Below, in pieces: positions 37,401 to 48,671 of a stretch of DNA of 64,000 bases. This DNA comes from Pseudoneurospora amorphoporcata (taxonomy: Eukaryota; Ascomycota; Sordariomycetes; Sordariales; Sordariaceae), in assembly GCA_033297205.1 (NCBI GenBank), contig MU859092.1, positions 177,653 to 241,652 on the forward strand, read 5' to 3'. Within the stretch, counting starts at the first letter, position 1; every line of letters begins with the position of its first letter. Position numbers and translations under genes: made by a program. The notes under the pieces are model-generated. The model was not told the DNA's origin. It did no database searches and worked only from the letters and a program-made list of their open reading frames with translations.

Positions 37401-37694
37401 GATGCGGGTGACGGCGAGGGACTCGTCACCGTCTGTCTCGTTGAGAGCAAATAGAACATCAACGTCGGACCAGTCCGGGAACATTTCCTTGATGATGGCA
37501 ACCTTGCTGCCGTATTGCTTCTTAAGCTGGCCAATCTCGCCCTCGTCCTCTAGAGATGGCAGCGACGACGACTCTGCGGAATCGCCGTTGGTCCTGGTCG
37601 CGCTGCGACCTCCCCGAGTCGAAAGACCGCCCCGGCCACCGCGGCCGGAGCCTCTGCCGCGCGCGGCGATGGGTCTGCTCTGTACCTCAGACAT
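34432..37694 (-). CDS. def1: DEF1-like RNA polymerase II degradation factor, CUE domain and Gln-rich tail (992 aa)
   Basis: Exons 37694..37394, 37171..35924 and 35861..34432, with introns GTACGT/CCAG and GTATGA/CTAG. Residues 1-45 are RG-rich (RGRGSGRGGRGG). A CUE ubiquitin-binding domain spans about 53-100 (IGQLKKQYGSKVAIIKEMFP). The middle, about 400 residues, is rich in Pro, Ala and Glu, with a proline run, preceded by a second RGR/RGG patch. The last 480 residues are Gln/Gly/Tyr-rich and low-complexity, as in yeast Def1. Def1 recruits elongin-cullin ligase to stalled RNA polymerase II after proteasomal processing that removes its Gln-rich tail. Order of parts (CUE then Gln-rich tail) supports the name; sequence outside the CUE domain is poorly conserved in the family. 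Confidence 0.85.
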
Positions 37695-40109
37695 TGCTGA
37701 GATGTGTGTGTATGAAAGTGTGGTCGTCAAGACGAGTGGGTTGCGGAGTGGTGGGCGTGTCGCGTCTCTCTCGAGGGCAGCCAGTCCAGTAGGGGGATGG
37801 AGAGGGGCCTTTTCTCGGGAGAACAAGACAAAAGAAAATGAACAGGTAGAGGAGAATAAAATCCGGTGCGCCTCGTGCAGATGTGCCTGTGGGCGGCGGC
37901 TTGGTGTGGTGTTGCGATCCGGGTGATGGGATCGAGAGCCGGTGTGGTGGGTGATTGACGTGGTGGAAAGGTATTATGGAGAATGAGGAGGGTGTGTGGG
38001 AAGTGGATGAAGCGAGGCAAAGAAAGTGGAAGCGTCAGTTTTTGACGCCTCGTCCCGCCAGAAGCTAGAATTGGCCCGTCGCGGAAAGTGGAAAAGCAGA
38101 GGCCCCTCAGTTGCAGTCACTGGTAGGTGTTGTATCTAGCGTGGGCTCCAGCTGAAAACCGCCTGAGCCATCTCGCCCACCGCCTGTAACAAGCAATCAC
38201 CAAGGGCAACCTGAAGTGGAATTGCAACTGAGCTGCACCTGACGGACGGGACTGCAACAAGCCAGCTGCAACAAAGATGCCCGCGCCCACCTCACAGGGC
38301 AGACGGGCACTACTAGTACGGTACATCTCTCACTTTGTCATCCCCGGCTGCACACCTGCACTGTTACTCCTTTCTCAGTCCAACTCCAATGGACGGACGT
38401 TGTTGTCGATCCAGGTCCAGGGGCAACTCGAACAGCACACAACTCCCCCGCCATACTACACCATCGGCGTGGCGCCTCACGACAGGCTGTGTGGACTTGG
38501 TGAATGGGATTATCATCAATCTCCTTCCATTTTCAGGAGTTCTCATGGTTCGCCTTTGTCGGTGTCTTGGAATACCAGATGAAGCTATCTTGATATGGCC
38601 CTGGCTACCCCATGTTACCTTTTCCGGTAGCTAGGCACGCAAGGCACGGAAACTACCTTATCTAACCATCTGGCATGCAGGGCGCAAACGGCATGGCCTT
38701 CTCTGATCCCAAAGGGGAAAGTTGGGTGCTTTGTTCTTCTCGTCTCCCGGAAAACTACAAAAACCTACCTGCACCGGACCGACCGTTCGGACAGTCCGCC
38801 GTATGATGGAGACAAGCGCGGGGATTGGGAAAAAAGGGAAAGAAACGTGCCCGTCTTTCTCCACGACTTTTCGCGGATTGAATCAGTTGAAGCAAAGGGA
38901 ATTCGCCCCCCTTGCCTCAAGAGGCACGGCGAGACACCTGATGACAGGGCCAGAGTGAGCAGATGGACACAGCTTGGCAAGCCCATCCCAGCACAATGGT
39001 TGACTGGAACCCCTCAGGCCCCTCAGGCCCCTCGCTCAAAAGGCTGGGCTGGGGGCAGGCAAGCTACCTACGGTATAGGGGAAGCTGTGGGGAGGCAAAG
39101 CTGGCACAAGGCAACACAGCAAAGCTGCCCTTGGGTGCCCGTCTACAATATCTATCTAGCCAGTATCAATCTGGCAACAGTGGGCTTCTGCTTTGTTGTC
39201 TCTCCCGACAACAACTGAAGGATTGGACCCAAGGCCATCCTGGGACTTTGACAGGCGCCGGTACTGGCCACCAACGACGTCAGGGCTGTCCAGGTACAGC
39301 TCAAAACAGGCTTAGCTCCAGTGACCCCAATCCAGCGGGTTTGGTCGTGGGTTTTGGAGTGAAAGTTGGTGAGTCACATGACTCGGGTCTCGACGGGCTT
39401 CAAATCGTTGGCTCGAGTAACGACTTAACACTGAAGCCTCTGAACACCCGATATACAAGCGTGTAGGAATGTCTTTTTTGACGTTTGTACAGCCCTCAAA
39501 TGCTAGACACCTTTCGGCAAGCGCCCCTTTTCTGCCTGGGCCCCTGATTCTGAGCCACAAACTAACGGTATGGTCTCCTTTGTTAGTGTGATATGCGTGC
39601 ATACCAATTACCAAGTACCTACCGATAAAGCCGACCGCATGCCGGCTCCGTACTAGCCGGGCGTGTACAATGAAGGACAATCCGCACAAATGTCACAATA
39701 CTAGATTGTAAAAGAGGAGCATTTTTGATGCGTTAAAGGCGACCGTGAAGCGGAGGTGAAGTGGTCAAGCGGATAGGTTGGTGGACAATGTTGACGTCGG
39801 CGCAAGTGACGAGCGAATGAACCAATGGAGAAGTGGGTCCTTTCCCGTCATTGAATTCTGGAATCGGGGTTCGCACGATTTCCCGTTGCAAGGCCGGGCC
39901 AGGCCATGGAGTGACCGCTCCACCTCGAGCACAACCACCGTTAACCACATCGTGAACGACATCATCAGATCACTGACCACTAATCCGATCGGCCGTCGAC
40001 CAGCCCGGCCTCTCCGAATCCCGGTAGCCGAGCTGTTATCTAGACCGCGCCCTTCCCTCCGATACCTACAAGAACAATAAACACGGGCGACAACATCATA
40101 CGATTGACC
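37695..40109. other. Divergent intergenic region, no gene seen
   Basis: 2.4 kb between DEF1 (-) and the mitochondrial-protein gene (+). The first 350 bases are the DEF1 leader. The stretch 39000..39035 has a CCCCTCAGGCCCCTCAGG direct repeat. AAGTACCTACC occurs near 39614. Small open frames show no motif. Confidence 0.5.
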
Positions 40110-41315
40110 ATGTTCTTCAAGACCAAGCCGCTGGGCTCTCTCAAGAGCATCCTCCCGCCAATCCACCAGCCCCTGCCCCTCAACCAGCGCGAATCCCAGA
40201 AGCTCCTCGACGTCCTAAAAGCCTCCTTCCGAGCCCACCTCGACAAAGAGCACGGATGGACTCCCGACACCAACCAGGTCGCGCCGGCCGCCCCGACGGT
40301 CACCTATCTGCCCTCCTCCAGCTCCAAAGATGTACCAGCCCGTCCGACAGATAAGCATATGCGCGCCATTCTCGAGAACCCCCTCTTCAACAACAAGGCC
40401 TTTGTCCCACCCTCCGTCGCCGCCGCCGCCGCCGCCTCGGTCAGGAACAACCGCAACGACGTCTTCCAGCTGGCTGTGTCCAAGGGCATCATGAACACCC
40501 AGCGCGCCCTCGGCTTCCTCCTGGCCGTGCAGCGCGACATCCAGCTCTCCGCTGCCGTCTCCGTCGGACAGGGCATGAAAGAATCCGGCGCCGGTCTCCT
40601 TGTGCTGCGCTGGCTACGCTCGTCAGGCGAGGAGCGCTCGCTTGGCTTTTTAGGGAATCGCACCTTCACCCGTCTTCTGCTACGCTACATGGTCGCCGAA
40701 GGGCTGGACGAGCTCGCCTGGTCCTGGTTTCATCGCTTACTGAACGAGCCCGCGCTCACAACGGGCAGCCCCGAGCGCGCCGCTTACCCCGCCGCCCTCC
40801 TGGACGGCCTGATCATGGCCAAGTCGCAGGCCATCGAGCTGGACGAGGCGTACACGTCCATGCTGCGCGGCAAGGAGGTCATCGCTGACACCTCGGCGTC
40901 CACACAACATCTCGTCCACGCCTGGAGCAGATTGTGCTGGCACACCACGGGGGAGTCGTACAAGCACCAGATCCCGGCCACGTCGCTGTTCGAGTCCTTT
41001 GTGGCCGTCCATGACGAGCTGCCCAAGCCGTTCCCGATGGCGGTGGCGCATCTGATGTTGTATCATCCTACGAAGCCGAGCCCGGCTCTGGCGCTCAAGT
41101 ATCTCAAGAACGGCTACGTCTGGAACACCAAGCTGCCGAGTTACAGGGCGGATAAGCCGGACGCAAAATTCCCCACAAAGTTGGCGAGCCTGACGCTGGA
41201 TACGATAGAGAATCTGATGCAGAACGGAGAGTTCGCCAAGGCGCAGAGGCTGATGGAGCGGTTTAAGACGCATTTGGCGCCCATGGGACCGCATTATGGG
41301 GCTGTCGCTTTTTGA
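40110..41315 (+). CDS. Predicted mitochondrial protein, helical-repeat (ATP13/PPR-like) expression factor (401 aa)
   Basis: Single exon, ATG 40110. The N-terminus (MFFKTKPLGSLKSILPPIHQ) is basic and without acids, as for a mitochondrial presequence. From about residue 100 on the protein is almost all helical. The pattern of short paired helices (NRTFTRLLLRYMVAEGLDEL, then LMQNGEFAKAQRLMERFKTH near the C-terminus) recalls pentatricopeptide-like repeats. Fungal proteins of this kind (the ATP13/AEP family) support expression of mitochondrially encoded subunits. The family assignment is tentative; the mitochondrial target and helical-repeat fold are inferred from sequence. A run of seven or so alanines occurs near residue 108. 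No neighbour gives functional context. Confidence 0.6.
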   Translation: MFFKTKPLGSLKSILPPIHQPLPLNQRESQKLLDVLKASFRAHLDKEHGWTPDTNQVAPAAPTVTYLPSSSSKDVPARPTDKHMRAILENPLFNNKAFVPPSVAAAAAASVRNNRNDVFQLAVSKGIMNTQRALGFLLAVQRDIQLSAAVSVGQGMKESGAGLLVLRWLRSSGEERSLGFLGNRTFTRLLLRYMVAEGLDELAWSWFHRLLNEPALTTGSPERAAYPAALLDGLIMAKSQAIELDEAYTSMLRGKEVIADTSASTQHLVHAWSRLCWHTTGESYKHQIPATSLFESFVAVHDELPKPFPMAVAHLMLYHPTKPSPALALKYLKNGYVWNTKLPSYRADKPDAKFPTKLASLTLDTIENLMQNGEFAKAQRLMERFKTHLAPMGPHYGAVAF

Positions 41316-41840
41316 TGATCTCGTTCTTGGTGACATGTTTTCTTTTCCGTATATCTTGGCATTTCTCTTTTTTCCCTTTGACATATTTACTCTCGACGTG
41401 AGGACCCTCCACCACTGGTTATCATGGGGAGGCATTGATACCTGGTCCACGTACCGTTTGCTTTTCTCGGGTTTTTGGGGCTTTCTCCTGGTTCTGTACA
41501 TAAGGCGTACTTGTTGGGGTTTCCTTGGATCTTTCGGAGCATGACACATTTCACGGGTAGACACCATCAGGCACTGCTCATTCATTCAGTAGCCAAAGCT
41601 CAACTAAGGGAGGGCATCAGTATAGCGTAACGAACATGACAAACTAAGCATATAAATACATACATACAGGCAATTTTTGACTATAATGGGTATCAAGCAA
41701 GACTATTCAACGAGTAGTGGACAACCGTGATATTAACAAGAAAGGAAACCATCCAAGCAAAATCAATGAAAAAACAACTTCATCCATCCGTGCGTGTGCG
41801 TGAATCCATTAATCATCCTAAATCGTCGCGGTCCAATTAC
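41316..41840. other. Convergent intergenic region
   Basis: 3' UTRs of the mitochondrial-protein and kelch genes. No gene is seen. Confidence 0.6.
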
Positions 41841-44800
41841 TCAAGACCCCCTCTTAGCCTGGCTCCCCATCCTCTGCACACCTCCCCCACCATTCTTCTC
41901 ATTCCCCTCCAACTCCTCCTCCAACCCATTAACCACTCTCAACGCCCTCCTCGGTCCCATCACCACGCTAAAGAAACTCGGCTCCACGCCCTGGAGCAGC
42001 TGTTCCGTCGAGGATACACTCCCCCTCGCTTCGTCGTAGAACTCACCCTCCCCAACTTCATGGTGGCTATGGATAACTTTGCCGGGTACAGATCCGGTAC
42101 CAGGGCTGGGGTCACTGGTAGCAGGCGTCGTCCCCGTTCCGGTTCCTGTTCCGGAAAGGGAAACGTCAGTCCAGGGTGATGATCCCGGTGTACCGAAGGA
42201 GGACATGATGCCACCACTCGCCACAGGCACAGGAACAGGTGGCACAGCCGGGTACTGAGCATGCGTTGAGGAACCAAGTGATGGGCGGGGGTAACCGGAG
42301 CCAGTACCCCGCGAAGCAGTGTGACTGGTACGACTACTTCCGTACCCAGACTCGACATGACCGAGAGGCTCACCCGCGCCACCGTCTTCAAACAACATCT
42401 TGGGTTCCATAGGCGGAATCCCGCCGTAGCCGTAATTGTGAGAGCCAGAACCGTCGTACGAGATTGAACTGTTAGACGAAATAGGACGGTTGTTACTTCC
42501 CGCTGCTCCCGCTGCACCTGCTCCGTTGGAGTTAAGAGGATCGGTGGCGGACTTGCGGCTTTGTTTGCTAGTTTTGCGGCCGACGCTACCGAAGCCGAAG
42601 AAAGCTGCCAAGCCCGAGGCAGTCGAGGCGCCCGGGTGGTGAGGCGTAGAGTACCGGTTTGCCACGGCCAGATGGGTCTTGTAGGCGCGTACCTGGCGAC
42701 GGTAAAGCCAGGCGCAGTAGCCGAGGTAGACGGCGAGGAGACCGAGGAGGCCGGCGATGACGCCCGCTGCGATGAGCCCGGCCTTGCGGTCTTTGCCTTT
42801 TGTTTCAGTGTTCGAGTCTGGATCGCCCGGTTTGGCGGTGGTGGTGGCTCCCGGGCCCCATGCCGTAGCGGTGACGGTCAAGACGGGCGGTTTGCCGGTT
42901 GCGAAGGGGCCGGCGGTGGCGGAACCCGCGGCGGGCTGCGTGGCTGTGGCGCCGCCGGAGCCGGAGCCGCCGATGACGTTGGCGACGGGGTCGGGGACTT
43001 GGTAGCCGAAAGAGTTGCCGAGGACGGAGTTCTCAGAGTGGAGGTCGGGCTCGTGGTCGAGCGCTTTGAAGGAGGATTGCCAGGTGAGGGAGGTGGCGTT
43101 GAAGACGTAGATGCCGGGGGAGTCGCAGGTGTCGCCGCCAGTGTAGCCACCGACTACAATCATTTGGCCGTCACGGAGGTGGCAGGCGTGGCCGGCGCGG
43201 GCTGAGGGTTTGTGTTCGTCGTCGTCGTCGGAGACTTTGACCCAGGTGAACGAGGGGATAGATAGGATGTACATGTCTGAGTATTGGGTTTGTCCTTTCT
43301 GGTAGGTTGTTAGTACTGGAGCATCTTAACCTGGTACCAACACTGACGGAAAACTTACAGCTGGCTGAAGATTCTGACCGCCGAACACATAAATCTGGAA
43401 GCTCGAGAAGTCTTGCGCTGAAGCAATAACAGCGCAAAGGTTGACACGTACCGACGGTGCATCTCCGCTGGTCTTCTGGTGGTACCATTCCGAGCTGGCG
43501 ATGTCATAGACGTCCAATACCTCGAGGTTGTCAGAGAACTCAACAGCTGTACCACCCGCCAGACCGATAAGTATACCCTTCTCACCCCAGCCTGGCACAT
43601 ATACCAGTGCACCATCTGCGCGTTCGTGGAAAGCTTGGTCTGTTTGGAGACCGCCTTCGGTAATATTCCTAAAGGCACCCCATTCACCCGACCCCTTGTC
43701 CTCTAACCCATAAACAGCCTCGTTATTATAACCCGGATGTGTGAATTCGAGAAGACTCTTTAGATAGACGCGAGGAATCTGGTTCGACCATCCATGGGTT
43801 GTTGCGAGGTCGAGATGGCCACCGAAATACCAACTTAGTCCCATTTCAGGCACTGAGATACCGGAACCCTCAGCCGATCTTTGGACAAGCAGGCCGCCAT
43901 CTGTCGAGTACTTGCCGGCAGAAGTCTTAGGTTGCTTGTACTCTGTCCACTTTTGGTTCTTGATGTCATACTTCCAAATGGATTCCTCGGTAGGCTCAAC
44001 ATAGGGGTTATCGGCGAATTCACCACCGTACAGGTAAAGGTTGTTGTAGTCGTTCCAGAGATATCCCATCGACACAGCAGGAGGACCTGAAGGCCTGGGA
44101 AGTCCCTGCAGCCGTGGTGAGCCGGTATCCCATGATGTTGTGAGATCAAGAACGTAGAAATCGTTATCTAGCACGTCGTTAGCAACTTTTATGGTAGCTA
44201 GGAGAAACCGAGGAATTATGGCTTACTCCAGGTATCCGTAGTCTGGTCTACTGACGTTTTTGACTGACCACCATAGAGGTATAATGTCCCGTTGACCGAC
44301 GCGCCTTGTATATGTTAGTGTTAATTCAAGTAGGTCAAGGGCCCAAGGAACTCACTTTGCCCTGCCCATCTCGCGCAATAATTTGTTGAGCTGTCTGCTC
44401 TTGGTTCGAGAATAGGACCACTCGGTTGTACCACTTCCCGTATCACTCCAGCATCAGCCCCACTGAGTGATACCTTTTCACGACCGTTGTAATAACTGAA
44501 GCCCGGTATCACCACGGCAATGAACAAGGCAAGCGTTGTAAACCTAGTAAAGCTCGACATGCCAGGAGGTGGAGCACTGGAAGTCGAGCTGATGCGTGGT
44601 CGTTTTCCTGGACTAAGTTTCGAATACCAAGGTCTTCCTGACGAGGGCGATGTTGGTGTTGTTGGCGACTTCAGAGACCCGGATTGCCTGTAACTGGTGC
44701 CGTCGTCACTCTCGTTATCGGTACGAAGTCCGGTGATCTCGCCGAACTCTCTTTCGTCTGGGTAGTGGTGGACAGGTTGATCGGTGTCGATGTCCAATTC

Positions 44801-44977
44801 TTTGAATACTGATTTCCTGCCCTTCTTAATTTTCCCAGTCATCATAGAAAGTGACGGATGTCTGTCGGAGCCTTCACGGATTCGATCATTAGTGTTATGG
44901 TGGAACCTGGGGCGAACATGGTGAAAGGTAGGGGCTTCGGGGTTCGAAGGGCATTTTGATAGCTTCACGAATGACAT
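41841..44977 (-). CDS. Kelch-repeat membrane protein, two transmembrane segments (988 aa)
   Basis: Four exons: 44977..44356, 44304..44227, 44167..43359, 43298..41841, with small introns (51-60 bases) in continuous frame. Residues 1-140 are a hydrophilic, probably cytoplasmic N-terminus. A first membrane segment is near 146-163 (FTTLALFIAVVIPGFSYY). Kelch/galactose-oxidase-type repeats follow up to about residue 600, with the typical motifs LYLYGGQ, LYLYGGEF, WYFGGHLD, YVFGGQN and IVVGGYTGG. A Gly/Ala/Thr-rich stalk precedes a second helix near 677-702 (IAAGVIAGLLGLLAVYLGY) with a basic YRRQ end. The 280-residue tail is Ser/Gly-rich. This places the beta-propeller outside the cell or in the secretory lumen. 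ATG codons near residues 45-46 are possible alternative starts. Fungal genes of this type are usually only annotated as kelch or cell-wall-related; the ligand is unknown. Confidence 0.85.
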
Positions 44978-46566
44978 GGTGACAACTATACGCAGGTACG
45001 CCTATCACAGTAGCTGTAGTGATGCATTACCAGCCGCCGACGACAGCATGTAAGACTTGGAAGTTGTCCGCCGGATGGACAGGGAGACGAGGTCGCCACA
45101 TGCAGCACTAGGGAAGAGGGGTGGTTGAGGGGTGGCTACCACGGGCAAATGAAGTCACGATCGAATCCTGATTCGGTGAAAAATCTATGATATCCGTACC
45201 GTGTGCAAAGAAAAGAATATTGGATAAAGACTTGCAAGTATGAAGATGGAGAAGTGGTCTTGGTGGTTTAGCTCGAGAGAGATGATGAACCTTGAAAACA
45301 AACAAACCCGCAGTGGAGAAAATAGGGGGGAGAGAAATGCTTAGCGGTCAAGATGCTTGACTTGATGCTGACACCGTCTTCCATCTCATTTTGATATTCG
45401 AATCCCGCCCTTGACTCCTTGGTCACCTAGAAAGTCCCGATTCCAAGTTGTGGACGGATTAAGGTAACGACATCATAGCCTCGCCATGGGCAAGGCCAGG
45501 TAGGTAGCGGCTAGGTAGTGACTACGACCCAAAGGGACCAGGAAAAGGGAAGGCCCTTAGTAGAGTGCATTATAGCTGCACAATTCCTGCATTGGGCGGC
45601 ACAGGAGAACTGCTCCGGCGTTGGGGAATCTCGATCGAATATGCCATTTTGATGACCTTGACGTCCGAAGTTCGCATCGAGAAAAAGCCTATTCGATGGC
45701 CCAGTGTCCCAAAGCGAATACTGGAACAAAACTTGGAAAGGTGATGTCGAGCTGCCGGGTTGGTGATTGTCTTGGGCGGGCCGTCAGCCTGTCAACGTCG
45801 AGCCAGGAACCGGATGTGGTGATTGCGCCGATTGGCTGGGAGATCGTTGGTGATCGGGTGGATGACCTCATGTTCACCACTCTGGGGTTTCGAACTCGCT
45901 TTTGCCCTGTCGCTTGCCCTGCCAGGCCTTTGGGGAATGCCCTGAATGTCCACGCGATTCCCCATACCACTCGGCACCCGGCAGCGTGTCGCAACGGTTC
46001 AACGGGGTTGAGTCGCATGGTCGGATTCGGGGACTTGTCTTGTCCTTCAAGCGAAGCAGGGGAACAGGTCTTGGGAGTTCAAGTTGTATTTTGGAAAGCT
46101 GGAGGAATTCCCGTAAGTCTGGGGAAGATCAACTAAGCATGTGTGGCGGTGCATATAGTGGCTCGGATGTGGCTAGTGTCTATCATCAAGCAATGCCCTC
46201 GGATGTGTGTATGTGCGAGCAAGCGAGCCGCCTATCAACGATCATCTAGCAAGAGTCCAAGTTTACTTTGTTGTGACTAGACCAAGGCGGTTCACTTGCC
46301 ACACAGCTGGCTTGTATCACGCACTAACAATTTGGAAGTGACAGAAATGGGAGGGACGGCAACTGCGCGAGATGGAAGGATGATGCTAAACTACTAACGA
46401 TATCAAGCGACAAGATGCCGCTTCGAGATAAGCTGTGTCTGTATTTGCGAAACTACAATATCCAAGGAAGAGTGAAAGGACGGCTGAATTGAAGCAGCTG
46501 GTGGTGAGCAGAATGATGCCAATAAATAGGTAGCTAGAGACAACAGCGAGTCTCATCGGTCAGGGA
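44978..46566. other. Intergenic, no gene seen
   Basis: 1.6 kb upstream of the DUF4291 fragment. I looked here for the missing N-terminal part of that family and did not find it. AGGTAGGTAG-type repeats occur near 45497..45517. Confidence 0.5.
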
Positions 46567-46992
46567 ATGACAAGTGATTACCAAGGAGGCACAAGCACGG
46601 AAAGAGACCTGGAAAAGAAGACGTCCAAAGACAGCCGGAGCAGGGAAAGCAAAACGAAAGTCAGGTTACAATCCCTTGACGTCAAGATCCAATGGGATCC
46701 CGAGCGGACGGTGCGGTTTGATAGTCTCACCTATCGCAGTATTCAGATCGGGATACCGGCTGGGTTGATCAAAGAGTGGGCGCAGGATATGATTGTGGGC
46801 ATTGATGATATCACGGAGAAGGCGAGGGAGTTGAAGAGGATACTTGATGAGAGGCCAGATGTGACTGATGAAGAACTGGCCGAGTTAGGACTTATTCCAG
46901 AGGAGACTAAGTTTGAGGTGCCAGTTGAGTTGAGAAGTCGGCTAGGGATGTTGGATGATGCCCCTGGGTTGGTGACTAGGACGACTTTTTGA
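46567..46992 (+). CDS. DUF4291-type protein, C-terminal part only (141 aa)
   Basis: The single exon starts at ATG 46567. The segment VKIQWDPERTVRFDSL and YRSIQIGIPAGLIKEW is the conserved C-terminal core of DUF4291 (typically xVQWDPERxxxxxxLxYRSIQIGL in the family), followed by IVGIDDITEKARELKRIL. The family is usually about 200 residues; here the first two thirds are absent and residues 1-30 are an unrelated charged Ser/Lys-rich stretch. The frame is intact for 141 codons, so it is either a shortened gene or a recent remnant. The role of DUF4291 proteins is not established. Its end overlaps, on the other strand, the predicted tail of the DUF1996 gene. Confidence 0.55.
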   Translation: MTSDYQGGTSTERDLEKKTSKDSRSRESKTKVRLQSLDVKIQWDPERTVRFDSLTYRSIQIGIPAGLIKEWAQDMIVGIDDITEKARELKRILDERPDVTDEELAELGLIPEETKFEVPVELRSRLGMLDDAPGLVTRTTF

Positions 46993-48132
46993 TATAGTCT
47001 TCGGGGTGCGGTAAAGACAATAACTAAAGACAACCACCAAGCCATATCCATGAGAAGATGCACGCAGCCCAGACAAATCAGAGTTAAGCCTCCGACGCCC
47101 GTTTCCTTCTTCTTCATATGTCCATGCATCATCTCCAAACTCTTCAAGTAATCACGCGTCCCATTCTCCGGATCCGCATCTCTAGCCTTGCACTTACTAT
47201 ACTGCTTTCCATTCCCATGAGCTCCATCAATCCTCACAAACGTCTGTCCCTTGGCCTTCAACATGTTCTTGGCCGCATCTTCAAACCATCCATTTATGAA
47301 GTCGCCATGGAAGCAATATCCATCACCAATCTACAAACAAACATCATGTCAGCAACTGAATTCAAAGCGTGCCATTTCCAGAGACCAGCAAGAAAAAGAA
47401 AAAGAAAAAAAAAAAGAGAAAAAAGAACTCACCTCACCACAAGCCAACTTAAAAGGTGGCACCCCCTTCCACCCCCCGGGTATCGCCCTCTTAGTATCAT
47501 ACCTAACACTAAACCTCAGACTCGGCATCCTCTTCATCTTCCCGGGACACCTCCCGCCATTCTGGCTTGCATACGCATACTCCTCCACCTTATCCGGGTT
47601 GACACAATCCGGGAACCTCAGGATAGCCTGCATGTGCGCACTACAAGTCTGTCTCGGAAAGGCCGCTCTCGGTCTCGAGTTCCTGTCCTCAAGCCCGTTA
47701 CCGTCGCACCACCAGGTTAAAGCCGTGACGCGCTCGTCGACGTCGGACTGGGATTTTGCTGAGGCGTTACCGGCTACGGTGCGGAAGTTGGCAGGGAAGG
47801 GGATCTCGGCGTGGTCGATTTGCTCGTAGTAGGTCTTGAAAGGTGGCGGGGTAGATCTCGGTATAGTTGTTTCCGTTGACGTAGTAGAGCGTGGGCGCCC
47901 AGTAGATGGAGAGGACGTTCGGGTTCTCGCCGGATGGAGAGCCCTTTTGGAGCTGGGCGGTGGTGGGCAGGTCCTTCGTGATGACGTCGGAGCCGTAGAA
48001 TGAGTGCATGTGTGAGATGTATTTGCCGGGTGAGACGATGGGGTCGATGTTCTTGCGCATCAAGGGTTTGTGCTCATTGTCTGTGAGGGCGCTGGCCGTT
48101 TTGGCTAGGAGCAGGGTGGAGAGGAGACGCAT
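46743..48132 (-). pseudogene. DUF1996 secreted protein, reading frame broken by one base
   Basis: ATG 48132 opens a signal peptide (MRLLSTLLLAKTASA) and the DUF1996 start, HMHSFYGSD and NVLSIYWAPTLYY. The frame then runs off after YPATF near 47840; the family sequence continues one frame over (KTYYEQIDHAEIPFPANF, then FRTVAGNA, LTWWCDG, CSAHMQAILRFPDC, GRCPGKMKRMPSLRF). One extra base in the TTTCAAG at about 47836..47842 explains the break. Exon 1 ends at 47433 (GTGAGT) and exon 2 runs 47330..46743, including GDGYCFHGDFINGWF and KCKARDADPENGT. With the frame read through, 428 codons result. A hydrophobic stretch near the end (LTLICLGCVHLLMDMAWW) may anchor the protein. It may be a true frameshift or a sequencing error. 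DUF1996 proteins are secreted fungal proteins of unknown activity. Confidence 0.7.
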
Positions 48133-48671
48133 TGTGATTCTGAGAGGATGGGCGGTGTTGAGGCAGCTGAAGCAATGGGGTAGGAGCACAATGGGGCCAG
48201 AGAAAGGGTGAGAACATATGGCTTCTCAAGAATTTATCGTGAGTAGAGCCGGGTAGTTGACTGGTATATCAGATGTTTATTAAGAAACCAAGAGACCCGA
48301 AACAGCTAATACAAGGATAATACAAGCGGAAGGAATATTCGCACCCATCATGACCCCAAATCGCATATACCGAATATGCCAAACTCTAGATCGTTCAAGG
48401 TCATTGGCTCCCATGCCAACCTCTGACTCGGTAGGGTGTACGCCATTTTTTAAGTAAACCAAGATTCGCCGTTACATCAAGTACCGAACCATGCGCCTCC
48501 AACTTTTGAAATGTCCTTTGGGCACAGCGTCCAATATGTTATGAAATGAGTCTGTGCTGTGGATACCAGAGCCCTTCGTGCAGCGCGGTGAGGGAGGCCC
48601 ATACTCTCTTTGCCGTGTCTTGGTGGTTTTCGTTTCTCGTGACACTCGCACTCTCGAGCACTCTATTCGGC
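48133..48671. other. Intergenic, no gene seen
   Basis: Tandem minus-strand genes flank this stretch: the DUF1996 leader and the Dap1 3' UTR. Confidence 0.6.

Noticed and set aside
39750..39885. tRNA-like A box (GTGGTCAAGCGG) and B box (GGTTCGCACGATTTCCC)
   Set aside because: Spacing is too long for a tRNA without a large intron, and no acceptor or T stem pairs around the boxes.
45236..45275. tRNA A-box-like GGTGGTTTAGCTCGAGAG
   Set aside because: No B box (GGTTCGA) follows within 100 bases and the stems do not pair.
47835..47881. 46-base intron repairing the DUF1996 frame
   Set aside because: It would remove residues (NGNNYTEIYPATF) that match the expected family strand, and its donor GTCAAC is weak; a one-base indel is simpler.
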